NCBI GenBank assembly: GCA_045124055.1
Contig: JBGVKZ010000035.1
Span: 22,616 to 86,615, forward strand
Direction: 5' to 3'
Source of the DNA: CALZKI01 sp045124055
GTDB lineage: Bacteria > Bacillota > Clostridia > Lachnospirales > Lachnospiraceae
DNA: 64,000 nucleotides
Below the pieces are notes generated by a model. That model was not told the DNA's origin. It searched no databases and saw only the letters and a list, made by a program, of their open reading frames with translations. The translations under genes and the position numbers were made by a program. Of the stretch, positions 35,772-44,348 are shown piece after piece. The stretch's first letter is position 1, and every line of letters starts with the position of its first letter.

Positions 35772-38081
35772 TTAGTTTAATTTCCAGATATCTCTGTTGT
35801 ATTCAGCGATTGTTCTGTCTGATGAGAAGAAACCTGCCTTTGCAATGTTTGTAAGCATCATCTTCTTCCATTTCTGCTGGTCAAGGTAATCTTCAAACAT
35901 TCTGTCTTTTGTTGCAATGTAATCTTCTAAGTCAAGAAGTGTCATAAACCAGTCTTTGTTAAGAAGTTCATTGTATAATCTTTCAAGGTTTTCTCTTGAG
36001 CCAACTGCCATTGTAGCATCACTTACGATGAAGTCTACTGCTTCTCTGATTACCTGGCTATTGTTGTAGTAATCTCTTGAAACGTAGTCCATTTTTGCAT
36101 AGTGTTCAATAACCTGTTCTGATTTCTGACCAAATACATAAATGTTGTCATCGCCAACTAATTCGTTGATTTCTACGTTAGCACCATCTGATGTACCAAG
36201 TGTTACAGCACCGTTTAACATAAATTTCATGTTACCTGTACCAGAAGCTTCTTTAGAAGCTAAGGAAATCTGTTCTGAAACATCACATGCTGGAATCAAT
36301 TTTTCTGCATAGCTTACATTGTAGTTTTCTACCATTAATAATGTCATATACTGATTTACATCAGGATCATTATTGATAATTTCCTGCATAACAAGAAGTA
36401 AGTGAATGATATCCTGAGCAATAACATATGCTGGAGCTGCTTTTGCACCAAAGATAAATGTTAATGGAGTGGAAGGTTTTTTACCTGCTTTAATTTCCAA
36501 ATATTTATGAATGATGTAAAGAGCGTTCATCTGCTGACGTTTGTACTCGTGAAGTCTCTTAACCTGAATATCAAAGATAGAATCTGGGTTAAGTGTAACA
36601 CCTTCTTTTTCCTGAACGTATGCAGCAAGTTCTGCTTTTTTATGTCTCTTAATTTCTTTAATCTTATCAAGAACAGCCTGGTCATCCATGTGTTCTAATA
36701 ATTTTTCAAGTTCATCAGCATTTTTCTTGTATCCATCGCCAATTACTTCTGAAATATAAGAAGCTAATTCACGGTTACAAGATAATAACCATCTTCTGAA
36801 TGTGATACCATTTGTTTTGTTATTGAATTTTTCTGGGTAAATCTGGTAGAAAGCATTCAATTCAGTATCTTTTAAGATATCTGTGTGGATAGCTGCTACA
36901 CCATTTACTGAGAAACCATAGTGGATATCAATATGTGCCATATGCACTCTACCACTTTCGTCAATAATCTGTACACGTGGGTCATCATATTTTTCTGCTA
37001 CTCTCTTAGCCAGTTCTTTAATAATTGGAACTAACTGAGGAACAACTTTTTCTAAGTAGTGAAGTGGCCATTTTTCAAGAGCTTCAGCCAAAATTGTGTG
37101 GTTAGTATATGCACAAGTTTTGCTTACTACTTCGATTGCTTCATCCATTGTAAACGCTTTGTCATCTACAAGGATTCTGATTAATTCAGGAATAACCATT
37201 GTTGGATGAGTATCGTTAATCTGGATTACTGCATGGTCATACATTTTACGAAGATCGTATTTCTTTTCTTTCATTTCTTTTAAGATAAGCTGTGCAGCAC
37301 TGCTTACCATAAAATACTGCTGGTAAATACGAAGTAAGTTACCTGCTTCGTCTGAATCATCTGGATATAAGAACAATGTTAAGTTCTTTTCAATGTCTTC
37401 TTTATTGAAATTGATTCCGTCCTGAACAAGACTTTCATCAATCGTTTCAATATCAAATAATCTTAATTTGTTTACACCGTTTTCATAACCAACAACATCA
37501 ATGTCGTAAAGTCTTGATTTTACTTTTCTGTCACCGAAGGCTACGTCAAATACAACATCTGTTTTATTTAACCAGCTGGCATCTTCAATCCAGTCATTCT
37601 TTTCAGCACACTGCTTTTTATCTTTGAATACCTGTTTGAATAAACCATAGTGATAATTTAAACCAATACCGTCTCCTGGAAGACCTAATGTAGCGATAGA
37701 GTCGATAAAGCAAGCTGCTAATCTTCCCAAACCGCCGTTACCAAGTGATGGTTCTGGTTCGATTTCTTCAATTTTACATAATTCTTTTCCGTTAGCTTTC
37801 AAAATTTCGTCCAACTTATCATAAACGCCTAAGTTGATTAAGTTGTTGGACAACAATTTACCAATTAAAAATTCGGCTGAAATATAGTAAATTTTCTTAT
37901 CGCCTGAAATTGGTGCGGTAGCTGCCATAAGATCCTTAGATAATTTAAGGATAGCATAGTAAAGTTCTGCGTCGGAACAGTCCTTAATATCTTTACCATA
38001 CATTTCTTTGGTCAGTTCTGTTAACTGTTGTTCAAGATTCATCTGTAATACCTCTCTTTGCATAATTGATTGTAAAGTCAT
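35772..38081 (-). CDS. glgP: Glycogen/maltodextrin phosphorylase
   Basis: 769-residue GT35 phosphorylase that releases glucose-1-phosphate from alpha-1,4-glucans. N-terminal EPEPSLGNGGLGRLAACFIDS, NDTHPTMVIPELIRIL, and the PLP-lysine region ASGTGNMKFMLNGAVTLGTSDGANVEI are characteristic. Two in-frame ATGs each have a ribosome site: 38081 (AGGAGG) and 38042 (GAGAGG). The downstream one matches the family N-terminus better; the upstream one has the stronger Shine-Dalgarno. Preceded by an AAACGTTT operator, so coregulated with mal genes. Confidence 0.94.
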   Translation of the reverse strand: MTLQSIMQREVLQMNLEQQLTELTKEMYGKDIKDCSDAELYYAILKLSKDLMAATAPISGDKKIYYISAEFLIGKLLSNNLINLGVYDKLDEILKANGKELCKIEEIEPEPSLGNGGLGRLAACFIDSIATLGLPGDGIGLNYHYGLFKQVFKDKKQCAEKNDWIEDASWLNKTDVVFDVAFGDRKVKSRLYDIDVVGYENGVNKLRLFDIETIDESLVQDGINFNKEDIEKNLTLFLYPDDSDEAGNLLRIYQQYFMVSSAAQLILKEMKEKKYDLRKMYDHAVIQINDTHPTMVIPELIRILVDDKAFTMDEAIEVVSKTCAYTNHTILAEALEKWPLHYLEKVVPQLVPIIKELAKRVAEKYDDPRVQIIDESGRVHMAHIDIHYGFSVNGVAAIHTDILKDTELNAFYQIYPEKFNNKTNGITFRRWLLSCNRELASYISEVIGDGYKKNADELEKLLEHMDDQAVLDKIKEIKRHKKAELAAYVQEKEGVTLNPDSIFDIQVKRLHEYKRQQMNALYIIHKYLEIKAGKKPSTPLTFIFGAKAAPAYVIAQDIIHLLLVMQEIINNDPDVNQYMTLLMVENYNVSYAEKLIPACDVSEQISLASKEASGTGNMKFMLNGAVTLGTSDGANVEINELVGDDNIYVFGQKSEQVIEHYAKMDYVSRDYYNNSQVIREAVDFIVSDATMAVGSRENLERLYNELLNKDWFMTLLDLEDYIATKDRMFEDYLDQQKWKKMMLTNIAKAGFFSSDRTIAEYNRDIWKLN

Positions 38082-38211
38082 ATATACCTCCTATAAAAAC
38101 AACGGATCGTTTTTATGTGATTCATATCTATAAAATAATGAAGATAGACTTCATAATTTTCACATAAAAATGTTCTCTTTTTTGGAACACGTTACATAGC
38201 GTATTTTACCA

Positions 38212-38229
38212 CAAGAAAACGTTTTCTTG
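38212..38229. promoter_or_regulatory. LacI-family operator upstream of glgP
   Basis: 18-bp perfect palindrome CAAGAAAACGTTTTCTTG between the second LacI gene and glgP. It shares the AAACGTTT core with the malE and LacI-gene sites. Confidence 0.85.
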
Positions 38230-38249
38230 CAACTGGCAATATACAAATT

Positions 38250-39239
38250 TTAGCAAATTATATCATTATACTGCATTCTTTCCAAGGTGTACGAAAGAAC
38301 TACGTTTCTTCCTGGCTCTCCGGACAATAAACGTTCCATCTCCATAACCGCATTTGCAGAAATATTGTTGAAGTTTTGGCTGACTGTATTCATCTGTTTT
38401 CCGACGTATCCCATCAGCATAATTCCATCAAAACCACATACCGGTCTGAAAATATCCATTTCTGTCAGTGCTTTCATTGCTCCAATCGCCATTAAATCAG
38501 AAGCACATATAACTATATCCTTATTCTTGGCAAATTGGAACGTAATATTCCTGGCTTCTAATTCACTGAATTCTCCCCACATAATTGTCAGGTCCAAATC
38601 CATCTCTTTTGCCAGTTCCTTAATTCCCTCGATACGCTCATCTGTTACATAAGCTTTTTTCATTCCTGCAATATAAAGAACTCTTTTGCAATTATTTTCA
38701 AGAATTGTTTTTTTCGCCACATCATACTGGGCTTTTTTCTGGTCTATCCACACAGAAGATGTGTTTGCATTATATATTGGTGCATCAACCAGAACGATTT
38801 TAAAAATCTGGGACTCAATCAACTGATGTAATACCTCGTCTTCTTTTGACAAGCCGTAAATAATAAGTCCCGTTACGCTTTGTGCTTTTAGATAAGAAAC
38901 GATTTCATCAAAACTTTTATCAGCAAACATCGAGAAGAATAAAGTAACTATATCCTGTTTCAATTCTGTTGCCTTATTCACTGCCCCACAAATATATTGA
39001 AGTGCAATTTCATCAATCACCTGCGTCTTGCTATTGATTTTAATAAGAAGTGCAACTCTACCTGCCTGCTTGGAAGAAAGAGTAGCCGCGATTGTGTTTG
39101 GTACAAAGTGCAACTCATCCACAGATTTATTTACTTTTTTCTTCGTTTCATCACTCACGCCCTGATACCCATTCAAAACTTTTGATACGGTTGAGATGGC
39201 TACTCCGGCATGTTTTGCTACATCTTTAATCGATGACAT
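38250..39239 (-). CDS. LacI family transcriptional regulator
   Basis: 329 residues. HTH MSSIKDVAKHAGVAISTVSKVLNGYQ with hinge NTIAATLSSKQAG, then an effector-binding domain (DIVICASDLMAIGAMKAL; VCGFDGIMLMGYVG). Encoded directly upstream of glgP, with AAACGTTT palindromes on both sides, so autoregulation and glgP/mal control are likely. Second LacI protein of the cluster; which regulator owns which operator is not resolvable from sequence. Confidence 0.9.
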   Translation of the reverse strand: MSSIKDVAKHAGVAISTVSKVLNGYQGVSDETKKKVNKSVDELHFVPNTIAATLSSKQAGRVALLIKINSKTQVIDEIALQYICGAVNKATELKQDIVTLFFSMFADKSFDEIVSYLKAQSVTGLIIYGLSKEDEVLHQLIESQIFKIVLVDAPIYNANTSSVWIDQKKAQYDVAKKTILENNCKRVLYIAGMKKAYVTDERIEGIKELAKEMDLDLTIMWGEFSELEARNITFQFAKNKDIVICASDLMAIGAMKALTEMDIFRPVCGFDGIMLMGYVGKQMNTVSQNFNNISANAVMEMERLLSGEPGRNVVLSYTLERMQYNDIIC

Positions 39240-39260
39240 CTAATCACCTCAATTAGTTTT

Positions 39261-39274
39261 GGAAAACGTTTTCC
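39261..39274. promoter_or_regulatory. LacI-family operator upstream of the LacI gene
   Basis: GGAAAACGTTTTCC palindrome 22 bp before the regulator start codon, consistent with autoregulation. Confidence 0.8.
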
Positions 39275-39365
39275 GCAATTTATATTACACAACGGGAAAT
39301 AAGAATGCAACAAAATTTTGGTTATTTCTGGAAAAGTATCTAAAAAAATACAAAAACGATTCTCT

Positions 39366-39435
39366 TTTTTAGTACTTTTGACTTAGTTGGAATTACTTCC
39401 AATATAAGAAAAGGCTTCCCTATAATTGGGAAGCC
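39366..39435. repeat. Direct repeat copy A flanking the 538-aa membrane protein gene
   Basis: About 70 bp with roughly 80% identity to 41190-41259 (offset 1824 bp). Shared blocks include ACTTTTG, GGCTTAGT-like and AGAAAAGGCTTCCC, ending in a GGCTTCCC/GGGAAGCC hairpin that serves as terminator on the minus strand. Confidence 0.75.
39413..39435 (-). terminator. Terminator of the 538-aa membrane protein gene
   Basis: GGCTTCCC-N7-GGGAAGCC with TTTTCTTATATTGG following on the minus strand. It lies within repeat copy A. Confidence 0.75.
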
Positions 39436-39448
39436 CAAGCTTTTCAAA

Positions 39449-41065
39449 TCAATCTGTTTCTCTGTTCTCATAGCATACGAAATCTTCTTTACATTTAAAA
39501 CAATATGCCAACAGTATACAAGTACAGGCAATTACCGGCAAATAGTATCTGAAACTGCCTAAGACAGGCGACGCTATACATACCAGAACTCCTAATATAT
39601 TGGGTAGCAATCCCACAATGAATTTTTTCTTTTTTAAATAAATAAAAAATCCCATCATTCCCATTAAGATATAGGTATAAAATCCCTCACTCAAGAGCAA
39701 TCTCAAAACCGGTGTTTCCTGAATATTCACCAAAAGTTCCGACAAATATTCCCTTGCTTCTATATGTTTTTTGGGTACTACCAAACCAAGTTGTTCTGAA
39801 TACGTGTTTTCGTATATTTCATCTACATAAATACTCTCTATGCTTCCGGAGACATTGGCACAGTAATAATAATAGCTATTTGCTATTGTTGCCTCTAAGT
39901 AGACCGTCGGATGCTTAAAAAACATTAGAAACCAATGTTTAAAATAATTTGCCAATGCTTCTCCTTCCTTTTCCGGTTCTTTATAAGTATTCTTTACAGG
40001 GTCTGCTCCATAGCTGGTGTACATATCCTGGACCCACTCATAATCCAGCACAGTATTGATTGCCAACCGTTCCTCCTCGGTCACTTCGCTGTCGTATTCT
40101 TGTATGTATCTGGCTGTCTGTTGAAATGGTATTGATAGCATTTCTCGTATAGAACCATCTTTCACTTGAAAAAGTGGCAACGCAATATTTCCCCATACAA
40201 GCCAAAAACCAAGGCATACTATCAAACTTTTTATAAAAACGCCCCTACTACGTTTCTTCCAGCTAAAAAACATTCCCCCCAACAGACTTATAACAACTAC
40301 ATATATTCCATTATTTCGTAATAAAGCCGACAAAATTCCCGACAAAATCAATGCCAGGAATTTAGCATTTGATATCACATTTTTTTCCACAAGACATTCT
40401 AAAAATATTGTTACAAACAAAACTATTACTGCTGTATAAAGTGTATCTTTAATTACAAGCTGAGCATAGCCACCCCAAAATGGTGTCAATCCATAGAAGG
40501 CCAAACAAACGATTACCATTTTTTCGGACAAATTCCATTTAACCATTGTTCCCAATGTATATGCAAAAGCGAACGCCAGTACCAAAGTTTGCATAAATAC
40601 ATACATAAATATTCCCAGTGCACCATTTCCAAATTTCATTCCTAACTCAACAAACCATCCCATCAACAGACTTGATAAAAACGGATGATGATTGGTCATC
40701 TCTGAAAATCCAAAATACATTGTTAATTGGTCAACACTATCTGAATTCATACTTCCCGGAAAATAAATATACAAATAAGGAACATAACAAATCAAAAGCA
40801 CAGCAAAGCTCAGCCAAGTCACTTTCCATCTAGATAGTTTTCTTTTCAGACTACAATCTATCTTCATAACACACATATATATTCCATACAAAAACACTCC
40901 GAACAAAATAGTTAATCCGATGATGATGCCTGCTGCCTTAACTAAATTCAGCCTACTTGAAAAAATATACCCGAAACCGCCATATTCTTTGAAACTAATT
41001 CCTATTACTGTATTTATTGCAAACACAAACGCAGGTAATCCCGCTGCCATAATTTTGCTTTTCAT
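39449..41065 (-). CDS. Polytopic membrane protein, DUF6020/GT-C-like
   Basis: 538 residues with about a dozen TM segments. A large extracytoplasmic loop after TM2-3 carries YIYFPGSMNSDSVDQLTMYFG and TNHHPFLSSLLMGWFVELG, resembling the DUF6020 family, which looks like GT-C glycosyltransferases with an acidic loop. A long soluble stretch lies at ~330-440. Probably transfers a lipid-linked sugar at the outer face of the membrane (inference from fold class). Single gene between two copies of a direct repeat, suggesting a later insertion. Confidence 0.7.
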   Translation of the reverse strand: MKSKIMAAGLPAFVFAINTVIGISFKEYGGFGYIFSSRLNLVKAAGIIIGLTILFGVFLYGIYMCVMKIDCSLKRKLSRWKVTWLSFAVLLICYVPYLYIYFPGSMNSDSVDQLTMYFGFSEMTNHHPFLSSLLMGWFVELGMKFGNGALGIFMYVFMQTLVLAFAFAYTLGTMVKWNLSEKMVIVCLAFYGLTPFWGGYAQLVIKDTLYTAVIVLFVTIFLECLVEKNVISNAKFLALILSGILSALLRNNGIYVVVISLLGGMFFSWKKRSRGVFIKSLIVCLGFWLVWGNIALPLFQVKDGSIREMLSIPFQQTARYIQEYDSEVTEEERLAINTVLDYEWVQDMYTSYGADPVKNTYKEPEKEGEALANYFKHWFLMFFKHPTVYLEATIANSYYYYCANVSGSIESIYVDEIYENTYSEQLGLVVPKKHIEAREYLSELLVNIQETPVLRLLLSEGFYTYILMGMMGFFIYLKKKKFIVGLLPNILGVLVCIASPVLGSFRYYLPVIACTCILLAYCFKCKEDFVCYENRETD

Positions 41066-41189
41066 TTATGTGTACCTCACTTATTATTATGCTCAAGAAA
41101 ATTTTTTCATCTATAACAAGTCATATTTTAACATCATACATTAAAATATTCATCACTTATTACTGGATTTTTTATTCTAGTCTTTCATC

Positions 41190-41259
41190 TTTTTAGCACT
41201 TTTGGCTTAGTCAGAGTTTATTTCAATATGAGAAAAGGCTTCCCAATAACCAGGAAGCC
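41190..41259. repeat. Direct repeat copy B with terminator of the CaCA gene
   Basis: Second copy of the ~70-bp repeat; see 39366. It ends in GGCTTCCC-N-GGAAGCC, 22 bp after the antiporter stop, and acts as its terminator. Confidence 0.72.
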
Positions 41260-41280
41260 TTGCAATAATATCTTTTGTAT

Positions 41281-42228
41281 TTACTGTATTAAATATATAA
41301 AGTATGCGACATAAGCTATCAGTAAAATTATGCCACCCCATCTTTTTAGTTTGCTATCCTTATTGAGTACACAAACAAGTAAAAGGACCATAGCCAACAC
41401 TGCTACAATACTGTCTACAAAGAAGCTTGATGCATAAACAACTGGTGTGATTAAGGCAGTGGTACCAACTACGAATAAAATGTTGAAAATGTTACTTCCT
41501 ACGATGTTACCAATTGCAATGTCCGCATTTCCCTTTTTCGCTGCTGTTACAGAAGTAATTAATTCCGGAAGGGATGTTCCCAGAGCTACGATTGTTAAAC
41601 CAATCAATCTGTCGCTCATACCAAAATAACCTGCAATTTCTGTTGCTGCGTCTACGGTCACATCAGAGCCAAAAATAATCAATGCCCCACCAATCAAGAT
41701 AAAGAGAATCATTTTCCATACTTTATCAATTTTATTTTCTGCTTCTTCTACACTAGCATCCCCTTTTTTTGCCATAAAGAATAAGTATACAAGATATACA
41801 ATAAATAGAATCCAAAAAATCCCACCTTCGATACGGCTGATTCTATTATCCACAAGTCCTAAAACTGCCAAAACTACTGTAACAAGAATGGTAAATGGAA
41901 TCTCATACTTTTTGGTTGATTTTTGAACTTTAATAGGAATAATCACAGAAGCAAGTCCCAAAATAATTAATACGTTCAAAATATTACTGCCAACTACGTT
42001 ACCAATGGTTATGCCGGCGTTGTCTTGCAGAGCTGCCGAAATACTAACAGCTGCCTCCGGTGCGGAAGTTCCCATTGCCACAATCGTCAAACCAATGACA
42101 AGCTGCGGAATACCAAATTTCCCTGCCAAAGCTGCTGCACCATCTACAAACCAGTCTGCACCTTTAATCAACATTACAAAACCTACAACTAACAAAGCTA
42201 CCTGTAATAATAGTTCCCAAACACTCAT
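41281..42228 (-). CDS. CaCA family cation/Ca2+ (Mn2+) antiporter
   Basis: 315 residues, ten TM segments in two inverted halves, each with the alpha-repeat: GTSAPEAAVSISAAL...GNVVGSNILNVL and GTSLPELITSVTAA...GNIVGSNIFNILF. YrbG/CaxA-like proteins exchange Ca2+ or other divalent cations for Na+/H+. A yybP-ykoY type Mn2+ riboswitch upstream suggests that it exports Mn2+ (inference). AGGAGG before the ATG. Confidence 0.92.
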   Translation of the reverse strand: MSVWELLLQVALLVVGFVMLIKGADWFVDGAAALAGKFGIPQLVIGLTIVAMGTSAPEAAVSISAALQDNAGITIGNVVGSNILNVLIILGLASVIIPIKVQKSTKKYEIPFTILVTVVLAVLGLVDNRISRIEGGIFWILFIVYLVYLFFMAKKGDASVEEAENKIDKVWKMILFILIGGALIIFGSDVTVDAATEIAGYFGMSDRLIGLTIVALGTSLPELITSVTAAKKGNADIAIGNIVGSNIFNILFVVGTTALITPVVYASSFFVDSIVAVLAMVLLLVCVLNKDSKLKRWGGIILLIAYVAYFIYLIQ

Positions 42229-42263
42229 TCCTTTACCTCCTTGTGTTCCTTTTGAAACCTGTA

Positions 42264-42309
42264 AAATAAAAAAGACCTTTCGTACATCTATTATGCACCA
42301 AAAGTCTTG
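42264..42309 (-). terminator. Riboswitch-controlled terminator
   Basis: AAGACUUUUGGUGCAU pairs with AUGUACGAAAGGUCUU (15 of 16 positions) followed by UUUUUUAUUUU. The 5' arm is the 3' part of the aptamer P1 (CAAGACUUUUGG), so ligand-stabilised P1 would prevent termination. Confidence 0.8.
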
Positions 42310-42404
42310 TTCCTACTTAATCCTACGTTTGTAAATCAGTAAGGTACGCAACCACGGAAAAACCGGGATATGTTGATTGCGTACTACACTACTCCCGTTT
42401 GAGA
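42297..42404 (-). promoter_or_regulatory. yybP-ykoY (Mn2+) riboswitch aptamer
   Basis: The minus-strand RNA opens with UCAAACGGGAGUAG and closes with AACAAGACUUUUGG, the two conserved loop strands of the yybP-ykoY family (GGGGAGUAG ... GCAAGACCUUU in described members). Between them lie a perfect P2 (GUACGCAA/UUGCGUAC) and a CCUUAC/GUAGG hairpin. Upstream of a cation antiporter, the class context. Expected to switch transcription on with Mn2+. It starts three to four bases after the tRNA-Leu 3' end. Confidence 0.75.
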
Positions 42405-42407
42405 AAA

Positions 42408-42487
42408 TGCGGGTGACAGGACTTGAACCTGCACGGTCTCCCAATAGAACCTAAATCTATCGTGTCTGCCAATTCCACCACACCCGC
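42408..42487 (-). tRNA. tRNA-Leu (anticodon UAG)
   Basis: Acceptor GCGGGTG/CACCCGC, anticodon loop TTTAGGT (UAG), a short variable arm GGGAGACC, and T-loop GGTTCAAGTCC. About 80 nt; CCA not encoded. Transcription likely continues into the adjacent riboswitch. Confidence 0.93.
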
Positions 42488-42530
42488 GTATTTTATATAT
42501 TGGAAACTTTTTTCAGAAGTTCCATAAACA

Positions 42531-42559
42531 AAGATATCAAAAGTTTATTCTTTCGTCAA
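42531..42559 (-). promoter_or_regulatory. Promoter of tRNA-Leu (and the antiporter)
   Basis: TTGACG (42554-42559), 17-bp spacer, TATCTT (42531-42536) on the minus strand, 44 bp upstream of the tRNA 5' end. Confidence 0.68.
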
Positions 42560-42692
42560 GAAATAATTCCAGAGATAATAAAAAAGTATTGTTTACTAAA
42601 TTTTAATATATTCTTTTGACAATCATAATTTTCAAATATACGTCTTTTATGTTAATCTATAAAGGAAGGTTTTCTGATACGGAGGATAATAG

Positions 42693-43370
42693 ATGGAAAA
42701 ACAAGATGAATCAATATTTGAGAATAAAGTAATGTCATTTTTTGATAGCAATACAGAAAAAAACTTTCGTGAAAATATCCTGACTTTTAATAAATTAATG
42801 GCATATTATCGATGTGCTTTAATGGAAATTGAGACGAAATTTAACGTTTTAAATGAAGAATATTCTTTAGAATTTGACCGTAATCCCATAAGCAGCATCA
42901 AAACTCGCTTGAAATTTCCTATTAGCATTAAGGAAAAATTGGAGCGAAAGGGATTTCCGGTTACAACAGAATCCATTGAGGAACACTTGAATGATGTAGC
43001 GGGTATCCGGGTTATTTGTTCGTTCCCAGAAGATGTATATGCCCTTGCTAATGCTTTACTAAGACAAGATGACATTATGCTTATCAAAAAGAAAGACTAT
43101 ATTAAAAATCCAAAAGCCAATGGCTATCGAAGTCTCCATTTAATCGTGGCTGTACCAATCTTTTTATCTTGCGAAAAACGTATTATGAAAGTAGAAATCC
43201 AGCTGCGTACTATTGCTATGGACTTTTGGGCCAGTTTGGAGCACCAGCTTCGCTACAAAAAAGACGTAGAATTCACCGAGGATATGATGAAAGAATTGTA
43301 CGAATGTGCGAAGGCCAGTGCAGAGCTTGATTTACGAATGGATAATCTGCGGAAAAAGTGTGATAGGTGA
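42693..43370 (+). CDS. Small alarmone synthetase (RelQ/RelP-type (p)ppGpp synthetase)
   Basis: 225 residues containing only the RelA/SpoT synthetase domain: IKTRLKFPISIKEKLERKGFP (ATP-binding basic stretch), HLNDVAGIRVICSF, NPKANGYRSLHLIV, and VEIQLRTIAMDFWASLEHQLRYK. It transfers pyrophosphate from ATP to GDP/GTP. No hydrolase or TGS/ACT domain, as in SAS proteins. A GGAGG lies before the ATG. It ends 1 bp from the convergent LysR gene stop, with no terminator between them. Confidence 0.92.
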   Translation: MEKQDESIFENKVMSFFDSNTEKNFRENILTFNKLMAYYRCALMEIETKFNVLNEEYSLEFDRNPISSIKTRLKFPISIKEKLERKGFPVTTESIEEHLNDVAGIRVICSFPEDVYALANALLRQDDIMLIKKKDYIKNPKANGYRSLHLIVAVPIFLSCEKRIMKVEIQLRTIAMDFWASLEHQLRYKKDVEFTEDMMKELYECAKASAELDLRMDNLRKKCDR

Positions 43371-43371
43371 C

Positions 43372-44241
43372 CTAATTTCTATATGGTAGATATTCTATAA
43401 ATCTTTTCACCGCTAAGGAAGTATTTTTCATATTTTTTACCGCAAAACCGATTTCTCTGTACGCCGGTACGTCCAGACTTTTGGCTAAAACCCTGTACGG
43501 AACTCGTTTTAAAATTAGTTGTGGCAAAATACTGACTCCAAGTCCACTTTCTACCATAGACATTACCGCGTAATCGTCCCAGGTAGTAAAGTGGACTTTT
43601 GGCGTCAGATGATTTTTTTCAAACAATTCTGAAATTTCCGCTTTTGCACCCTTTTCCAGAAGCATAAAAGGTTCTTGACACAGGCAGGCTAAAGGAAAAA
43701 TCTCATTATCCGCAAAAGTATGATTTTCCGGGATAATTGCTTTTAGCTCATCTTTTTCCAAATAGATATACTCTAATTCCGGGTGGACTGGAAGTCGCAA
43801 AAAACCACAATCGACTCTCCCTTCCAATATCCACGTTTCAATCTCTGTGTAATCCCCCAAAAGTAATTCATAGTCAATATTGGGATAATCCTTCTGAAAG
43901 GCTTTAATAATGTTTGGCAGCCAATGGGTAGCCACACTGGAAAATGTACCAATGCGAATGAGTCCTGCCTCTAAACCATTGATAGAATCCACCTGCATCT
44001 GTAATTTGTTATATTCTTCACACACACTTTTGGCATATGGCAAAAGCTTGTATCCGTCAGAAGTGAGTTTGACACCATTTTTACTTCGTTCCAACAAAGA
44101 CACTTTCCATTCTTTTTCTAAATCATGAATCATACGACTGATGGCAGACTGGGAGTAGGATAATGCCTCCGCAGCCTTGGTAAAACTTCCTAACTCAATG
44201 GTTTTTACAAATGCCATATATTTTTGAATATTCATATCCAT
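43372..44241 (-). CDS. LysR family transcriptional regulator
   Basis: 289 residues. N-terminal winged HTH FVKTIELGSFTKAAEALSYSQSAISRMIHDLEKEW, followed by the LysR effector domain. Divergent from an EamA transporter gene across a 107-bp intergenic region with a T-N11-A palindrome, so it likely regulates that exporter and itself. The ribosome site is weak (GGGTATGAACT). Confidence 0.92.
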   Translation of the reverse strand: MDMNIQKYMAFVKTIELGSFTKAAEALSYSQSAISRMIHDLEKEWKVSLLERSKNGVKLTSDGYKLLPYAKSVCEEYNKLQMQVDSINGLEAGLIRIGTFSSVATHWLPNIIKAFQKDYPNIDYELLLGDYTEIETWILEGRVDCGFLRLPVHPELEYIYLEKDELKAIIPENHTFADNEIFPLACLCQEPFMLLEKGAKAEISELFEKNHLTPKVHFTTWDDYAVMSMVESGLGVSILPQLILKRVPYRVLAKSLDVPAYREIGFAVKNMKNTSLAVKRFIEYLPYRN

Positions 44242-44255
44242 AGTTCATACCCATC

Positions 44256-44298
44256 CGTTTTTGTAATGTTCTCTATGAGAATTATTCGTTTTTGTAAT
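44256..44298. promoter_or_regulatory. Candidate LysR binding region
   Basis: Two copies of CGTTTTTGTAAT at 44256 and 44287 (31 bp apart, three helical turns) flank the palindrome TTCTC-TAT-GAGAA (44269-44281), which fits the T-N11-A LysR box. Confidence 0.62.
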
Positions 44299-44348
44299 TT
44301 ATCAATTTATGATATGCTATCAACGACAAAAAAACAAGGAGATTTTTT

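Noticed and set aside
38184..38197. CcpA cre site TGGAACACGTTACA
   Set aside because: It fails the central CG of the cre consensus; only the nearby AAACGTTT palindrome is convincing.
39449..41065. Composite transposon suggested by the flanking repeats
   Set aside because: The repeats carry terminators rather than IS ends, and no target-site duplication or transposase is present.
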